A stretch of 33,750 nucleotides of DNA from Candidatus Kuenenia stuttgartensis (GTDB lineage: Bacteria > Planctomycetota > Planctomycetia > Planctomycetales > Planctomycetaceae). The position numbers were made by a program, and so were the translations under genes. The notes below the pieces were generated by a model. It ran no database searches. It saw only the letters and a program-made list of their open reading frames with translations, and was not told where the DNA came from. How positions within the stretch are numbered: the stretch's first letter is position 1; each line of letters begins with the position of its first letter. The stretch covers positions 1 through 33,750 of the forward strand of contig CAMAWN010000047.1 in the NCBI GenBank assembly GCA_945861865.1. Direction: 5' to 3'. Below, one piece after another: positions 8,421-15,831 of this stretch.

Positions 8421-9908
8421 ATGGATCACGCCATGCACTCAAGCCCATTCCGTCCTGATTTCTCTTCGATAACAGCGGTCGCCGGCCGACTGTCCGCCAC
8501 CGCTCGCGTTTTGACGTGCATCTCGCACGCGACAATTCGCGCCGCACTCGAAAACTCTGCGGGAGCCTGCGTCTCGGCCGAACCAAGTCGGTCGCTGGAC
8601 CAAGCGACTGCACTGTTGCTTCGCGAGCCAACGCCGTTGGTGATCGTCGACGAGGCCACGTTGGTTGCCGCCAGCAACACAGACAATGGTTCGCGGCCGA
8701 TTCGAGATTTCGCGGCCGCACTGCTCGGCAACAGCGGCTACACGCAGTTGATTGTGGTTTCCGCGTCCTGCGACGCGTACACGCTGCCAAACGGTCTGCG
8801 TTCCGACGAGATCGCCGCGCGACTGACCTTGCTCACCGAAGAGGAACTCTCTGGAACCGCGTTGAACTCGATCATCGCGATGGCGATCCGACACGCCGAT
8901 TCGCAACAGTCGCAACGACAGACGGCGCGTCCGCAGTCGCGGACTCATTCGCTTCGCGAAGTTCTCGGTGGAAGTCCACGCATGGAAAAACTATTCGAGG
9001 CGATCGACGCCATTTCCGCTTGCGACACGCCAGTTTTGATCTGCGGCGAATCCGGCACCGGCACCAGCCTGCTGGCCAACGCGATCCATGATGGCAGTTC
9101 GCGATCGGCCCAGCCGTTCGTCCGAGTTCACAGCCGGTCGCTGACGTTGGAGCAACTCAACGATTTGCTGTGCGTTGATGTTCCCGATTCCGAAGTCGCG
9201 ACGCTGCCCATCGACACGCCGACGCGCCCCGCGGGCGGCACGTTGTTTCTCGACGAGTTCGACGAATTCCCGGTCGCGTTGCAGAAGCCGCTCTGTCGAT
9301 TCGTTGCTCGCCAACAAGAACTGTCGGACGGTTCACAAGGCCGGCATCGTTCGATCGCCCGCATCATCGCATCGACGCATCAGAATCTTGATTTGCCGAC
9401 TCGCCAAACACTCGGACTGGAGATCCTCGTTCGCGGATTGAACGCCGAGCGGCTGCTCGTTCCGCCGGTTCGCGAACGCCCTGAAGACATCGCACCTCTG
9501 GCCGAGCAATTCTTCATCCGCTGGGCGTTGCAGGAAGATCAACCCCATCCGCGACTGACTCGCAACGCGCTGGAATGTCTGAAGTCGCATTTCTGGACTG
9601 GCAACCTTCGCGAGCTGTACACCGTGCTGAGAAACACCGCGATCGTCGCCAACGGCAATGACATCACGGCCGACATGCTGCAACCGTGGCTCGCGAAAAC
9701 CGAGACCCCGGACGGCACCGAAGTCCCCCGCATGACACTGGCCGACATGGAGCGGCAGCTCATCGAAACCACGTTCACTCGCTGCGGCGGCAATCGCGAG
9801 AAGACCGCCAGTTCGCTCGACATCGGCCTCCGCACTCTCTCCGGCAAGCTCCGCGAATACGGCTACCCACCGCGCGGCGGGCCGGGATCAAATCTCAAAG
9901 CCGCGTAG
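8421..9908 (+). CDS. Degenerate NtrC-family (AAA+/Fis) regulator at the flagellar locus
   Basis: About 495 residues. The N-terminal ~170 form an alpha/beta domain that may be a degenerate receiver. A central AAA+ domain runs from about 185 to 430 and the C-terminal 45 residues are a Fis-type helix-turn-helix (CGGNREKTASSLDIGLRTLS). The AAA+ domain is abnormal. Walker A reads GESGTGTS (209-216), with Thr215 where Lys is required. The sigma-54 contact loop GAFTGA is missing, its place taken by VDVPDSEVATLPIDTPT. Walker B is intact (GGTLFLDE, D278-E279), and the arginine-finger block is altered to LGLEILVRGLN. It can probably still bind DNA, but sigma-54 activation by ATP hydrolysis is doubtful. 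It lies just upstream of fliF, so a flagellar regulatory or assembly role is inferred. The start could also be ATG 8433; neither has a strong ribosome site. Confidence 0.85.
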   Translation: MDHAMHSSPFRPDFSSITAVAGRLSATARVLTCISHATIRAALENSAGACVSAEPSRSLDQATALLLREPTPLVIVDEATLVAASNTDNGSRPIRDFAAALLGNSGYTQLIVVSASCDAYTLPNGLRSDEIAARLTLLTEEELSGTALNSIIAMAIRHADSQQSQRQTARPQSRTHSLREVLGGSPRMEKLFEAIDAISACDTPVLICGESGTGTSLLANAIHDGSSRSAQPFVRVHSRSLTLEQLNDLLCVDVPDSEVATLPIDTPTRPAGGTLFLDEFDEFPVALQKPLCRFVARQQELSDGSQGRHRSIARIIASTHQNLDLPTRQTLGLEILVRGLNAERLLVPPVRERPEDIAPLAEQFFIRWALQEDQPHPRLTRNALECLKSHFWTGNLRELYTVLRNTAIVANGNDITADMLQPWLAKTETPDGTEVPRMTLADMERQLIETTFTRCGGNREKTASSLDIGLRTLSGKLREYGYPPRGGPGSNLKAA

Positions 9909-9962
9909 GATGGGCACTCTTGCCCGTCCGCGATTCTAAGGTGGCAAGAATGCCCGTCCTAC
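9905..9962. repeat. Palindromic repeat supplying the regulator's stop codon
   Basis: Arms GTAGGATGGGCACTCTTGCC (9905-9924) and the segment 9943-9962, whose reverse complement is GTAGGACGGGCATTCTTGCC, match at 18 of 20 positions. The TAG at 9906-9908 ends the regulator gene, so the C-terminus of that protein is set by the repeat. Related GTAGGACGGGCATTCTTGCCC elements are, from memory, common in planctomycetes. Confidence 0.75.
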
Positions 9963-10018
9963 CAAATGGCTGTCACGGACGACGGCTTCACCCGACCATC
10001 CCGCAGGGCAGCGCGTTC

Positions 10019-11740
10019 ATGGACGAATTGCGACGACACGCGGCCCCACTCGTTGATCGTTGGCAGCGAACCGCTCGCGGCCAACAGGTCGCGATGGTCG
10101 CCGTGCTCGTCGCCAGCGCGGTCGGGTTTGTTTTTCTGCTGAACCGTTCGACCGAAAGCTGGCAGCCGATCGTCGATGGCCGAGAGTTCTCTGCATCGGA
10201 GTTCGCCGCCATTCGATCCGCCTGGCGACAAGCTGGCCTGAATTCGTTTCGGCGCGACGCTCGCAAATTGCTCGTTCCGTCGGCAGAGATGGCCCGCTAC
10301 ACCGCCGCGCTTCCGAAATCGCAACGAGACGACGGCGACTCCAGCAACGAGCGAGGTCCGTCAATTGCAACGGCCAACCTCTTCACCAGCCACGAACAGT
10401 TTGAGCAACTCAAGGACACCGCGCTGCGAAACACAGTGGAACGACAGTTGAAGGCGATCCCCGCCATCGCCGATGCCGAGGTAAACTGGGCTCGCGGCAA
10501 GAGCCGTTCCGCGTTCTCTGGACGCTCGAAAGTGACTGCCACCATCAGCGTTCTGCCGCGAGACGGACACGACCTCACGCCGGAACTTGCGCAATCACTT
10601 CGAACCGCTGTCGCCGGCATGATTCCCGACCTCAGTGCGGAAGATATCGTCGTGCTCGACCAATCAACCGGCTTCGCGATGACCGGCGATTCCGAGCCAT
10701 TGTTCGTCGAACAACAACGCCGCCGCCAACAAGAACGACTCGCTCGGCAACTTGAATCGCGGATCGCCGCAGCTTTCGCACACATTCCGAATGCGACCGT
10801 GCAGGCCAATCTTGTGGAAGTGCCCCGCTCGACGAACCGCCACATTGCCGCGAAACCAATCTTCGGCTCGGCGGTCGTCTGGATGACGGATGTTCCGGAC
10901 AATCTTGTGGAGTTCTCGCCGCTGGCCTTCACGGACGGCAGCACCCCGCCGCTGTCGATGGCGACAGACTCCGCCTGTTCCGTCGCGTGGCACATCGCCG
11001 TTCAGATTCCGCAAATTTATTTTGACGCCCACATCGCCCAGCAGTCCTTGTCCGCTGAGCATCGCACTACGCAACTCGACGACCTCTGCGATGCGGAATA
11101 CGCTCGCCTGCAACTCGTCGTGCGAAACCTTCTGCCGCCCGAGGCGACGCTCGCCGAGTTGTCGATCGTTCCGAGCGTCGCTAACACGAACGTGACTCCA
11201 CCTGCGGTCTCTTTCGCCGCCTGGCCACATGTCGCGTGCGGATTTTTCGCCGTGCTGTGTCTCACGGTCGTCGCAAGTCGTTGGCGAGCAGAAGGTGTTA
11301 ACCCTCCGCGGGATCGTTCGTCATTGGATTCCGAATCCCTCGGAGGGTTAACACCTTCCGCGCGCCAAGACAAAGACACGATCATCACACCACCAACTTC
11401 GACCGAACCGCTCACCGACCTCGCTCGTCTGCAACAACTCGATCTGCAACCGCTTGCTGATGCGATACGACACGAGCGTCCACAAGCCATCGCAGTCTTG
11501 CTGACTCGCTTTCCGACGCGGCTCGCCTCGGCTTGCTTGTCGCAATTGACATCGTCCTTGCAGACCGACGTGATCCGCCGCCTCAAGTCACTCGGCGAAG
11601 TTCCCGACGAACTCGTTGCGGAAATCGCTCACTCCGTCTGCCAACGGATGGCCCCTGCCACTGCGACGATCAGCCACGAACCGACCAATCGCATCGCCCA
11701 TCTGCTGCCAGAAACCGTGACGCAAAGGGCCATTGCATGA
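10019..11740 (+). CDS. fliF: FliF M-ring protein fused to a FliG-middle-like domain
   Basis: A 573-residue protein that builds the membrane (MS) ring of the flagellar basal body. Helix 1 is at about 24-42 (VAMVAVLVASAVGFVFLL), the YscJ/FliF ring-building domains at about 45-390, and helix 2 at about 398-418 (WPHVACGFFAVLCLTVVA). Canonical FliF ends in a short cytoplasmic tail that binds FliG. Here the tail carries a palindromic insertion (421-450) and then about 85 residues (LADAIRHERPQAIAVLLTRF ... DVIRRLKSLGEVPDELV) matching the FliG middle domain, including an ERPQ version of its EHPQ motif. The torque-bearing FliG C-terminal domain is absent. No separate fliG lies between this gene and fliH. 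ATG 10019 is chosen because it precedes helix 1 at the normal distance; the open frame reaches 9686 but overlaps the regulator gene. The stop overlaps the fliH start as ATGA. Confidence 0.85.
   Translation: MDELRRHAAPLVDRWQRTARGQQVAMVAVLVASAVGFVFLLNRSTESWQPIVDGREFSASEFAAIRSAWRQAGLNSFRRDARKLLVPSAEMARYTAALPKSQRDDGDSSNERGPSIATANLFTSHEQFEQLKDTALRNTVERQLKAIPAIADAEVNWARGKSRSAFSGRSKVTATISVLPRDGHDLTPELAQSLRTAVAGMIPDLSAEDIVVLDQSTGFAMTGDSEPLFVEQQRRRQQERLARQLESRIAAAFAHIPNATVQANLVEVPRSTNRHIAAKPIFGSAVVWMTDVPDNLVEFSPLAFTDGSTPPLSMATDSACSVAWHIAVQIPQIYFDAHIAQQSLSAEHRTTQLDDLCDAEYARLQLVVRNLLPPEATLAELSIVPSVANTNVTPPAVSFAAWPHVACGFFAVLCLTVVASRWRAEGVNPPRDRSSLDSESLGGLTPSARQDKDTIITPPTSTEPLTDLARLQQLDLQPLADAIRHERPQAIAVLLTRFPTRLASACLSQLTSSLQTDVIRRLKSLGEVPDELVAEIAHSVCQRMAPATATISHEPTNRIAHLLPETVTQRAIA
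11281..11368. repeat. In-frame 88-bp palindromic repeat inside fliF
   Basis: Arms 11281-11314 and 11335-11368 (core AAGGTGTTAACCCTCCG) match at 31 of 34 positions as an inverted repeat around a 20-base loop. It lies in the cytoplasmic linker of FliF, between the second membrane helix and the FliG-like domain, and is translated as residues 421-450. Because it is palindromic, both strands read almost the same peptide (RAEGVNPPRD...GGLTPSARQ). It adds no stop and keeps the frame. Confidence 0.85.
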
Positions 11741-12318
11741 CGACCGCCGCACGCATCCCCAAGGCCGATCACCGCAACAACACCGCACGACGAGTCTGTT
11801 TGTCTGACTTGTCAGAGACGACCTCTTCGCGTTTCGACTCCGCCATTTTCGAACCGCTGGTGCTACCGGCTGCTCTCTCGCCGACACGAGAGTCGCACGC
11901 CGACACTCGTTTGCAGTCCGCTCTTGCCGCAGTGCAAACCGTCGCCGACCAATTGCATGCCCAACGAGACCAATGGCTCGATCAGTGCCAACACGAGACC
12001 GTCCGACTCGGGGTTGCCATCGCCGAACGCCTGTTGCGCCGCACGCTCGCCGTTCAACCCGAAGCCGTTCTCGATTTGATTCGCTCCGCCCTCGACTGGT
12101 CCGTCGGTGCGGATCGCTTGCGAGTCCGCCTGCACCCTGCCGATGCGGACCTGGTCGAGTCTGCGGCACAACCTCTCGAAGCGGCCCGCGAAATCGAATT
12201 CCTCCCGGACGACTCGCTCACGCGCGGCGATTGCGTCGTCGAAACACCGAGCGGTCAAACGGACGCGCGGCTCGAAGTCATTCTGCAACGCATCACCGAT
12301 GAACTGCTCGCGGAGTGA
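11737..12318 (+). CDS. fliH: FliH, negative regulator of the flagellar export ATPase
   Basis: A 193-residue cytoplasmic protein. FliH forms a dimer that binds and restrains the FliI ATPase and docks it at the export gate. The N-terminal ~50 residues are poorly conserved. A helical, Gln-rich part at about 60-100 (LAAVQTVADQLHAQRDQWLD) resembles the FliH/YscL stalk. The C-terminal domain ends with GDCVVETPSGQTDARLEVIL, matching the family's conserved G-x-ET-x-G-x-D-A-x-LE-x-Q/L pattern. The ATG overlaps the fliF stop (ATGA), and the TGA overlaps a possible GTG start of fliI, so translation of the three genes is probably coupled. Length and position between fliF and fliI fit FliH well, despite the absence of a separate fliG. 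Confidence 0.82.
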   Translation: MTTAARIPKADHRNNTARRVCLSDLSETTSSRFDSAIFEPLVLPAALSPTRESHADTRLQSALAAVQTVADQLHAQRDQWLDQCQHETVRLGVAIAERLLRRTLAVQPEAVLDLIRSALDWSVGADRLRVRLHPADADLVESAAQPLEAAREIEFLPDDSLTRGDCVVETPSGQTDARLEVILQRITDELLAE

Positions 12319-12326
12319 ACTCAACA

Positions 12327-13631
12327 ATGCTCGCCTTCGCCGAACGAATTTCGGAAATCATTCCGGTCGGACTGACCGGCCGAGTCACTCGGCTGAGCGG
12401 CCTGACCATCGCCGCCGCAGATTTCCCGGTGCCGGTCGGTGCATTGTGCCGCGTTCATCGAGGTCCACAACAACTCGCCGAAGCCGAGGTGGTCGGCTTT
12501 CGCGATCAGGAAACTTTGCTCCTCCCGCTCGGTGACATTGCCGGCCTGCGTCGAGGCGATTCGGTTTCGCTGCGAAACTCCGCTCCGCAAGTTTGCGTCG
12601 GCGAACAGATGCTCGGCCGAGTCTTCAACGCTCGCGGCGAAATCCTCGATGACGGCGAGAAGCCCTCACTGCCACATCGCCGTTCGTTGTACGGCGCACC
12701 GCCCGCGTCGATGAGTCGGCCACGAATCACCGAACCACTCGCCACCGGCATCCGCTCGATCGACGCACTGCTGACCTGCGGCAAAGGCCAGCGCGTCGGC
12801 TTGTTCGCCGGAAGCGGTGTCGGCAAGAGCACGTTGCTCGGCCAGATCGCTCGCGGCAGCCAGGCGGACGTCAACGTCGTCGTGCTCGTCGGCGAACGCG
12901 GCCGTGAAGTCCGTGAGTTCCTTGAAAAGTCTCTCGGTCCCGATGGCCTGAGCCGCAGTGTGGTCATTGTCGCGACCGGCGATGAAGCACCGACACTTCG
13001 ATTACGAGCCGCTCACTTCGGAACGACTGTCGCCGAGTTCTTTCGCGATCAAGGCCGTGATGTGCTGCTGCTCATCGATTCGCTGACTCGCTTCGCTCAC
13101 GCCCAACGCGAAGTCGGCTTCGCCGCCGGAGAACCTCCCGCCGCTCGCGGATTTCCCCCCAGCGTTTTCAGCGTGTTGCCGAAACTCGTCGAACGGACCG
13201 GCCACTCGGAGTCCGGCAGCATCACCGGCCTGTACACGGTCCTCGTCGATGGTGACGACTTCAACGAACCGATCGCCGATGCGGTGCGCGGTCTGCTTGA
13301 CGGCCACTGGGTTTTGTCACGACGACTCGCCGAGCAAGCTCATTGGCCGGCCCTCGACGTTCTCGCCAGCATCAGCCGCGTCATGCCCGATGTCACTTCG
13401 CCACAGCATCGTGCCATTGCTGACCAGTTGAAACGAGTCCTCGCCGCGTACCGCCATCACGAAGACTTGATCTCCGTCGGAGCCTATCAACCCGGCTCAC
13501 ACTCGCTGGTCGATACCGCGATCCGCGAGCGGCTTCGCTGGACCGAGTTCCTCCAGCAGTCGCTCGATCAACCGACAACCTTGCCAGACACGCTCGCTTG
13601 GCTGCGGCGGCTTACTGGCCAACTCTCTTGA
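12327..13631 (+). CDS. fliI: FliI, flagellum-specific export ATPase
   Basis: A 434-residue ATPase of the F1-beta/FliI/YscN family that energises unloading of flagellar subunits at the export gate. Walker A is AGSGVGKST (161-169). Walker B is LLLIDSLTRFA with Asp251. The FliI/YscN stretch REVGFAAGEPPAARGFPPSV and the downstream TGLYTVLVDGDD are intact. The N-terminal beta-barrel domain is at about 15-90, and the C-terminal helical domain follows from about 340. ATG 12327 is chosen because GGAG sits 11 bases upstream. GTG 12315, overlapping the fliH stop, is a real alternative that would add four residues. All catalytic residues are present, so the enzyme should be active. fliJ begins within 30 bp of its stop. 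Confidence 0.96.
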   Translation: MLAFAERISEIIPVGLTGRVTRLSGLTIAAADFPVPVGALCRVHRGPQQLAEAEVVGFRDQETLLLPLGDIAGLRRGDSVSLRNSAPQVCVGEQMLGRVFNARGEILDDGEKPSLPHRRSLYGAPPASMSRPRITEPLATGIRSIDALLTCGKGQRVGLFAGSGVGKSTLLGQIARGSQADVNVVVLVGERGREVREFLEKSLGPDGLSRSVVIVATGDEAPTLRLRAAHFGTTVAEFFRDQGRDVLLLIDSLTRFAHAQREVGFAAGEPPAARGFPPSVFSVLPKLVERTGHSESGSITGLYTVLVDGDDFNEPIADAVRGLLDGHWVLSRRLAEQAHWPALDVLASISRVMPDVTSPQHRAIADQLKRVLAAYRHHEDLISVGAYQPGSHSLVDTAIRERLRWTEFLQQSLDQPTTLPDTLAWLRRLTGQLS

Positions 13632-13657
13632 AAATTCCTTCCATCGGAAACCTCGCG

Positions 13658-14110
13658 ATGTCATCGCTCACGCCTTGGTTGACCACGTTGCAGCGCGTTC
13701 GCGAGCATCGCCGTAACACCGCGCTGCAATCGCTTGCTCAAAGCTTGCAAACGGCTAAGAAAATTCGAGACACGACCATTCGCGTTGAGTCCATGATTTC
13801 AAGCCTGGGACAAGCTCTGCAGCAAAGCAACCATGCCGGACGACTGGACTCGGAACGAATGCGGCAGATTCGCCAACACCGCGACGACTTGCGGTCTCAT
13901 TTGACTGATCTCAACAATCAGCAGACGTCCGCCAACGCCACTGTCCACCAGGCACAGGTCAACGCGACCGCCAAAGACTCGGAGGCCGAAGTCTTGAGGC
14001 GTCTGCAAGATCGGCTCGATTCCACTCACCGGCAGGCTCAACGACGTCGGGACGAACAAACTCCGCTAGATGTCGCCGTCTCGCTTTGCAACGAGCAGGT
14101 TTCCGGCTAG
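13658..14110 (+). CDS. fliJ: FliJ-like export chaperone / ATPase stalk protein
   Basis: A 150-residue, almost entirely helical coiled-coil protein (RVREHRRNTALQSLAQSLQ, and QHRDDLRSHLTDLNNQQ), rich in Arg, Gln, Asp and Ser and with no hydrophobic segment. FliJ proteins are about 145-150 residues and work as an antiparallel coiled coil inserted in the FliI ring; they diverge so much that sequence identity is rarely useful. The call rests on length, helical pattern and position immediately after fliI. ATG 13658 has GGAA eight bases upstream. A TTG at 13628, overlapping the fliI stop, would add ten residues. Confidence 0.75.
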   Translation: MSSLTPWLTTLQRVREHRRNTALQSLAQSLQTAKKIRDTTIRVESMISSLGQALQQSNHAGRLDSERMRQIRQHRDDLRSHLTDLNNQQTSANATVHQAQVNATAKDSEAEVLRRLQDRLDSTHRQAQRRRDEQTPLDVAVSLCNEQVSG

Positions 14111-14157
14111 ATTCCCGCACCCATTCAACAATCACGAATTCCAAATGAGGAAATGAC

Positions 14158-14256
14158 ATGGCCAAGAACAATCGCAAGATCACGAAAGCGAACCACGGTG
14201 CTCGCCCATGTAGCGGTCACACTCGCCGCAAACTGCGCGGCAAGCCAAAGCTGTAA
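14158..14256 (+). CDS. 32-residue, highly basic small protein
   Basis: A complete small frame starting MAKNNRKITKANHGARP and ending KLRGKPKL. About 12 of 32 residues are Lys or Arg, it has one Cys, and it contains no hydrophobic segment. TGAGGA ends seven bases before the ATG, the best ribosome binding site in this part of the window. The coding part is followed after 33 bp by a strong terminator. A basic, glycine/asparagine-containing peptide of this kind is what ribosome-associated or RNA-binding small proteins look like, but no named family is assigned. It could be the last gene of the flagellar operon or its own short transcript. Too short for usual gene-calling limits. Confidence 0.6.
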   Translation: MAKNNRKITKANHGARPCSGHTRRKLRGKPKL

Positions 14257-14289
14257 GCCGCTACGTTCGCTCGAGCAACTGACGAAAAA

Positions 14290-14324
14290 ACCCGGTCCAG
14301 AATCCTGAACCGGGTTTTTGTTTT
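14290..14324 (+). terminator. Rho-independent terminator after the small basic ORF
   Basis: ACCCGGTCCAG (14290-14300) pairs with CTGAACCGGGT (14305-14315) around an AATC loop, with one C-A mismatch, followed by TTTTTGTTTT. Six A residues precede the stem, so it could also act, less strongly, on the minus strand, where the poly-His gene ends at 14383. Confidence 0.88.
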
Positions 14325-14382
14325 GCAGCGTTGTTCTGCGAGAATCTCGTCCGCACCAAGGTTTAGGCACGATCGTCAGTTG

Positions 14383-14712
14383 TTAGTGGTGATGATGGTG
14401 GCGATGACCATGATGGTAGCTGCGGCCGCCACCGAATCCGCCGGTGCTGTAGCCATTGCCGCGATAGCCAGAACCGAACGAGACGCTCAAACTAGGACGG
14501 CTGTAGTGGAAACCGGACGACGGATAGGAGTAGCCAAAGCTATTCACCGGCGCGTAGCTGTAGCGATACGCGGGACCGTAGTTGAAACTCGATCCGTAGT
14601 AGCCTCCATAACAGGGACCGCAGCTATTCCAGTGGTCGGCCTTCGCTTCGGAAGTCACGCTCAGGGTCAACACACCCACTGCCAGCATCGCGAGAAGAAT
14701 CAACTTTTTCAT
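14383..14712 (-). CDS. Secreted Gly/Tyr/Ser-rich protein with poly-His C-terminus
   Basis: A 109-residue protein with a clean signal peptide (MKKLILLAMLAVGVLTLSVT, cleavage near EAKA). The mature part is low-complexity: Gly, Tyr and Ser dominate (NYGPAYRYSYAPVNSFGYS), there are two Cys in CGPC, and the end is a His cluster (YHHGHRHHHHH). Such tails bind transition metals, and a Tyr/Gly-rich body suggests a surface or matrix protein; both are inferences. AAGGAG sits seven bases before the ATG at 14712. An AT-rich tract at about 14823-14842 upstream is a likely promoter region. The gene is isolated, convergent with the flagellar block and divergent from the metalloprotease. No family is recognised. 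Confidence 0.8.
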   Translation of the reverse strand: MKKLILLAMLAVGVLTLSVTSEAKADHWNSCGPCYGGYYGSSFNYGPAYRYSYAPVNSFGYSYPSSGFHYSRPSLSVSFGSGYRGNGYSTGGFGGGRSYHHGHRHHHHH

Positions 14713-15129
14713 GGTCAGGCTCCTTTTTCCTGCGGGATGAACGGCGGAGGGAAGTGGTTTGATTTCCGGGAAGTCCGTTCGTTCGTGTTTGCTCTGACAT
14801 GGGTGATACGCAGACGCAGTGCCAATTTTTTATTTTTTAAACGACACCGAAAGTTTCCGTGATGAGCAGCGTTTTCCCATCAGAAATCGCGAAACGAGCC
14901 GGCCAAACGCCTCGGAGATGCGTTCCTTGTCGCCTTGCCGCGATATTGTCTGTCATCCAGAAGCGTCAGCGGCCATCAATCTGACGACGATTCCGGTGGC
15001 AAGCCGGACAAGAAGCCGAGGCACTCAACGAATCACCCGCCGTTCGCGTAAACTCTGACGCATGTCGAGACCGCCTAACAAAGAAACTAGGCGATCAAGA
15101 CGTGACTTCTCACAGACCAAGGGCCAGCC
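14713..15129. other. Divergent intergenic region, no gene seen
   Basis: 417 bp between the poly-His gene and the metalloprotease. It holds an AT-rich tract (AATTTTTTATTTTTTAAAC at about 14823-14842), likely part of the promoter of the minus-strand gene, and otherwise ordinary GC-rich DNA. Short frames of up to 79 codons are open across it but have no ribosome site and no protein-like composition. Confidence 0.4.
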
Positions 15130-15819
15130 ATGTTTTTCGATCCGCGATATCTGGTGTTTCTTGCCCCAGCGATGATTCTGATGCTGTGGGCACAGTGGCG
15201 AGTCAAATCCGCGTACCACCACGGCATGCAAGTTTCTGCGCCGCTGAGTGGAGCCGCTGCGGCGCGATACATTCTGGATCATTCCGGTTGCCACGAGGTT
15301 GGAGTCGAGGTCGCCAGCGGTTGGCTGTCGGACCACTACGATCCCCGTTCGCGAGTGCTGCGGCTCAGCCCAGAGGTTTATGAAAGCCATACCGCCACAG
15401 CCGTCGGCATCGCCGCCCACGAAGCCGGCCACGCGCTGCAGCATGCCGCTCATTACGCCCCGCTGATTGCCCGAAATGCCGCCGTGCCGGCAGCACACTT
15501 CGGTGGCATGACGTTTGGCCTGCTGTTCTTGCTGGGGTTGATCCTCTCCAGCCCGACTCTGATTTTGCTAGGGTTTACAGCGATCGGAGCGACCTGCGTC
15601 TTTCAACTGGTCAATCTGCCAGTCGAATTCGACGCCAGCAACCGCGCCAAACGACTGCTCGGGCAGCTCAACATCGTGGACGAGGAAGGCGCGTTGGCCG
15701 TGCGCAGCGTGCTCAACGCCGCCGGCTGGACCTACGTTGCGGCGACGCTGCAATCCATCCTCACGCTGGCATATTACCTGTTCCGATTCAGCGGTGTCTT
15801 GAATTCGCGAGACGATTGA
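15130..15819 (+). CDS. YugP-type membrane zinc metallopeptidase
   Basis: A 229-residue membrane protease of the zinc_peptidase_2 (YugP) family. An N-terminal hydrophobic segment (YLVFLAPAMILMLWAQW) is followed by the conserved AAAARYILDHSG block and the active-site motif HEAGH at 97-101, within AAHEAGHALQHAAHYAPL. Two adjacent membrane helices (MTFGLLFLLGLILSS and PTLILLGFTAIGATCVFQL) and the family's PVEFDASNRAKRLL signature come next, and a final helix near the C-terminus (TLAYYLFRFSGVL). Length is normal and all zinc-site residues are present. AAGGG lies about seven bases before the ATG. Natural substrates of this family are not known. The gene is alone, convergent with the methyltransferase. 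Confidence 0.93.
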   Translation: MFFDPRYLVFLAPAMILMLWAQWRVKSAYHHGMQVSAPLSGAAAARYILDHSGCHEVGVEVASGWLSDHYDPRSRVLRLSPEVYESHTATAVGIAAHEAGHALQHAAHYAPLIARNAAVPAAHFGGMTFGLLFLLGLILSSPTLILLGFTAIGATCVFQLVNLPVEFDASNRAKRLLGQLNIVDEEGALAVRSVLNAAGWTYVAATLQSILTLAYYLFRFSGVLNSRDD

Positions 15820-15831
15820 TCCGCCGTACTG

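Noticed and set aside
14383-14402. CACCATCATCACCAC run as an engineered His tag
   Set aside because: It ends a natural signal-peptide-bearing gene with other His in the preceding residues, and nothing else suggests vector sequence.
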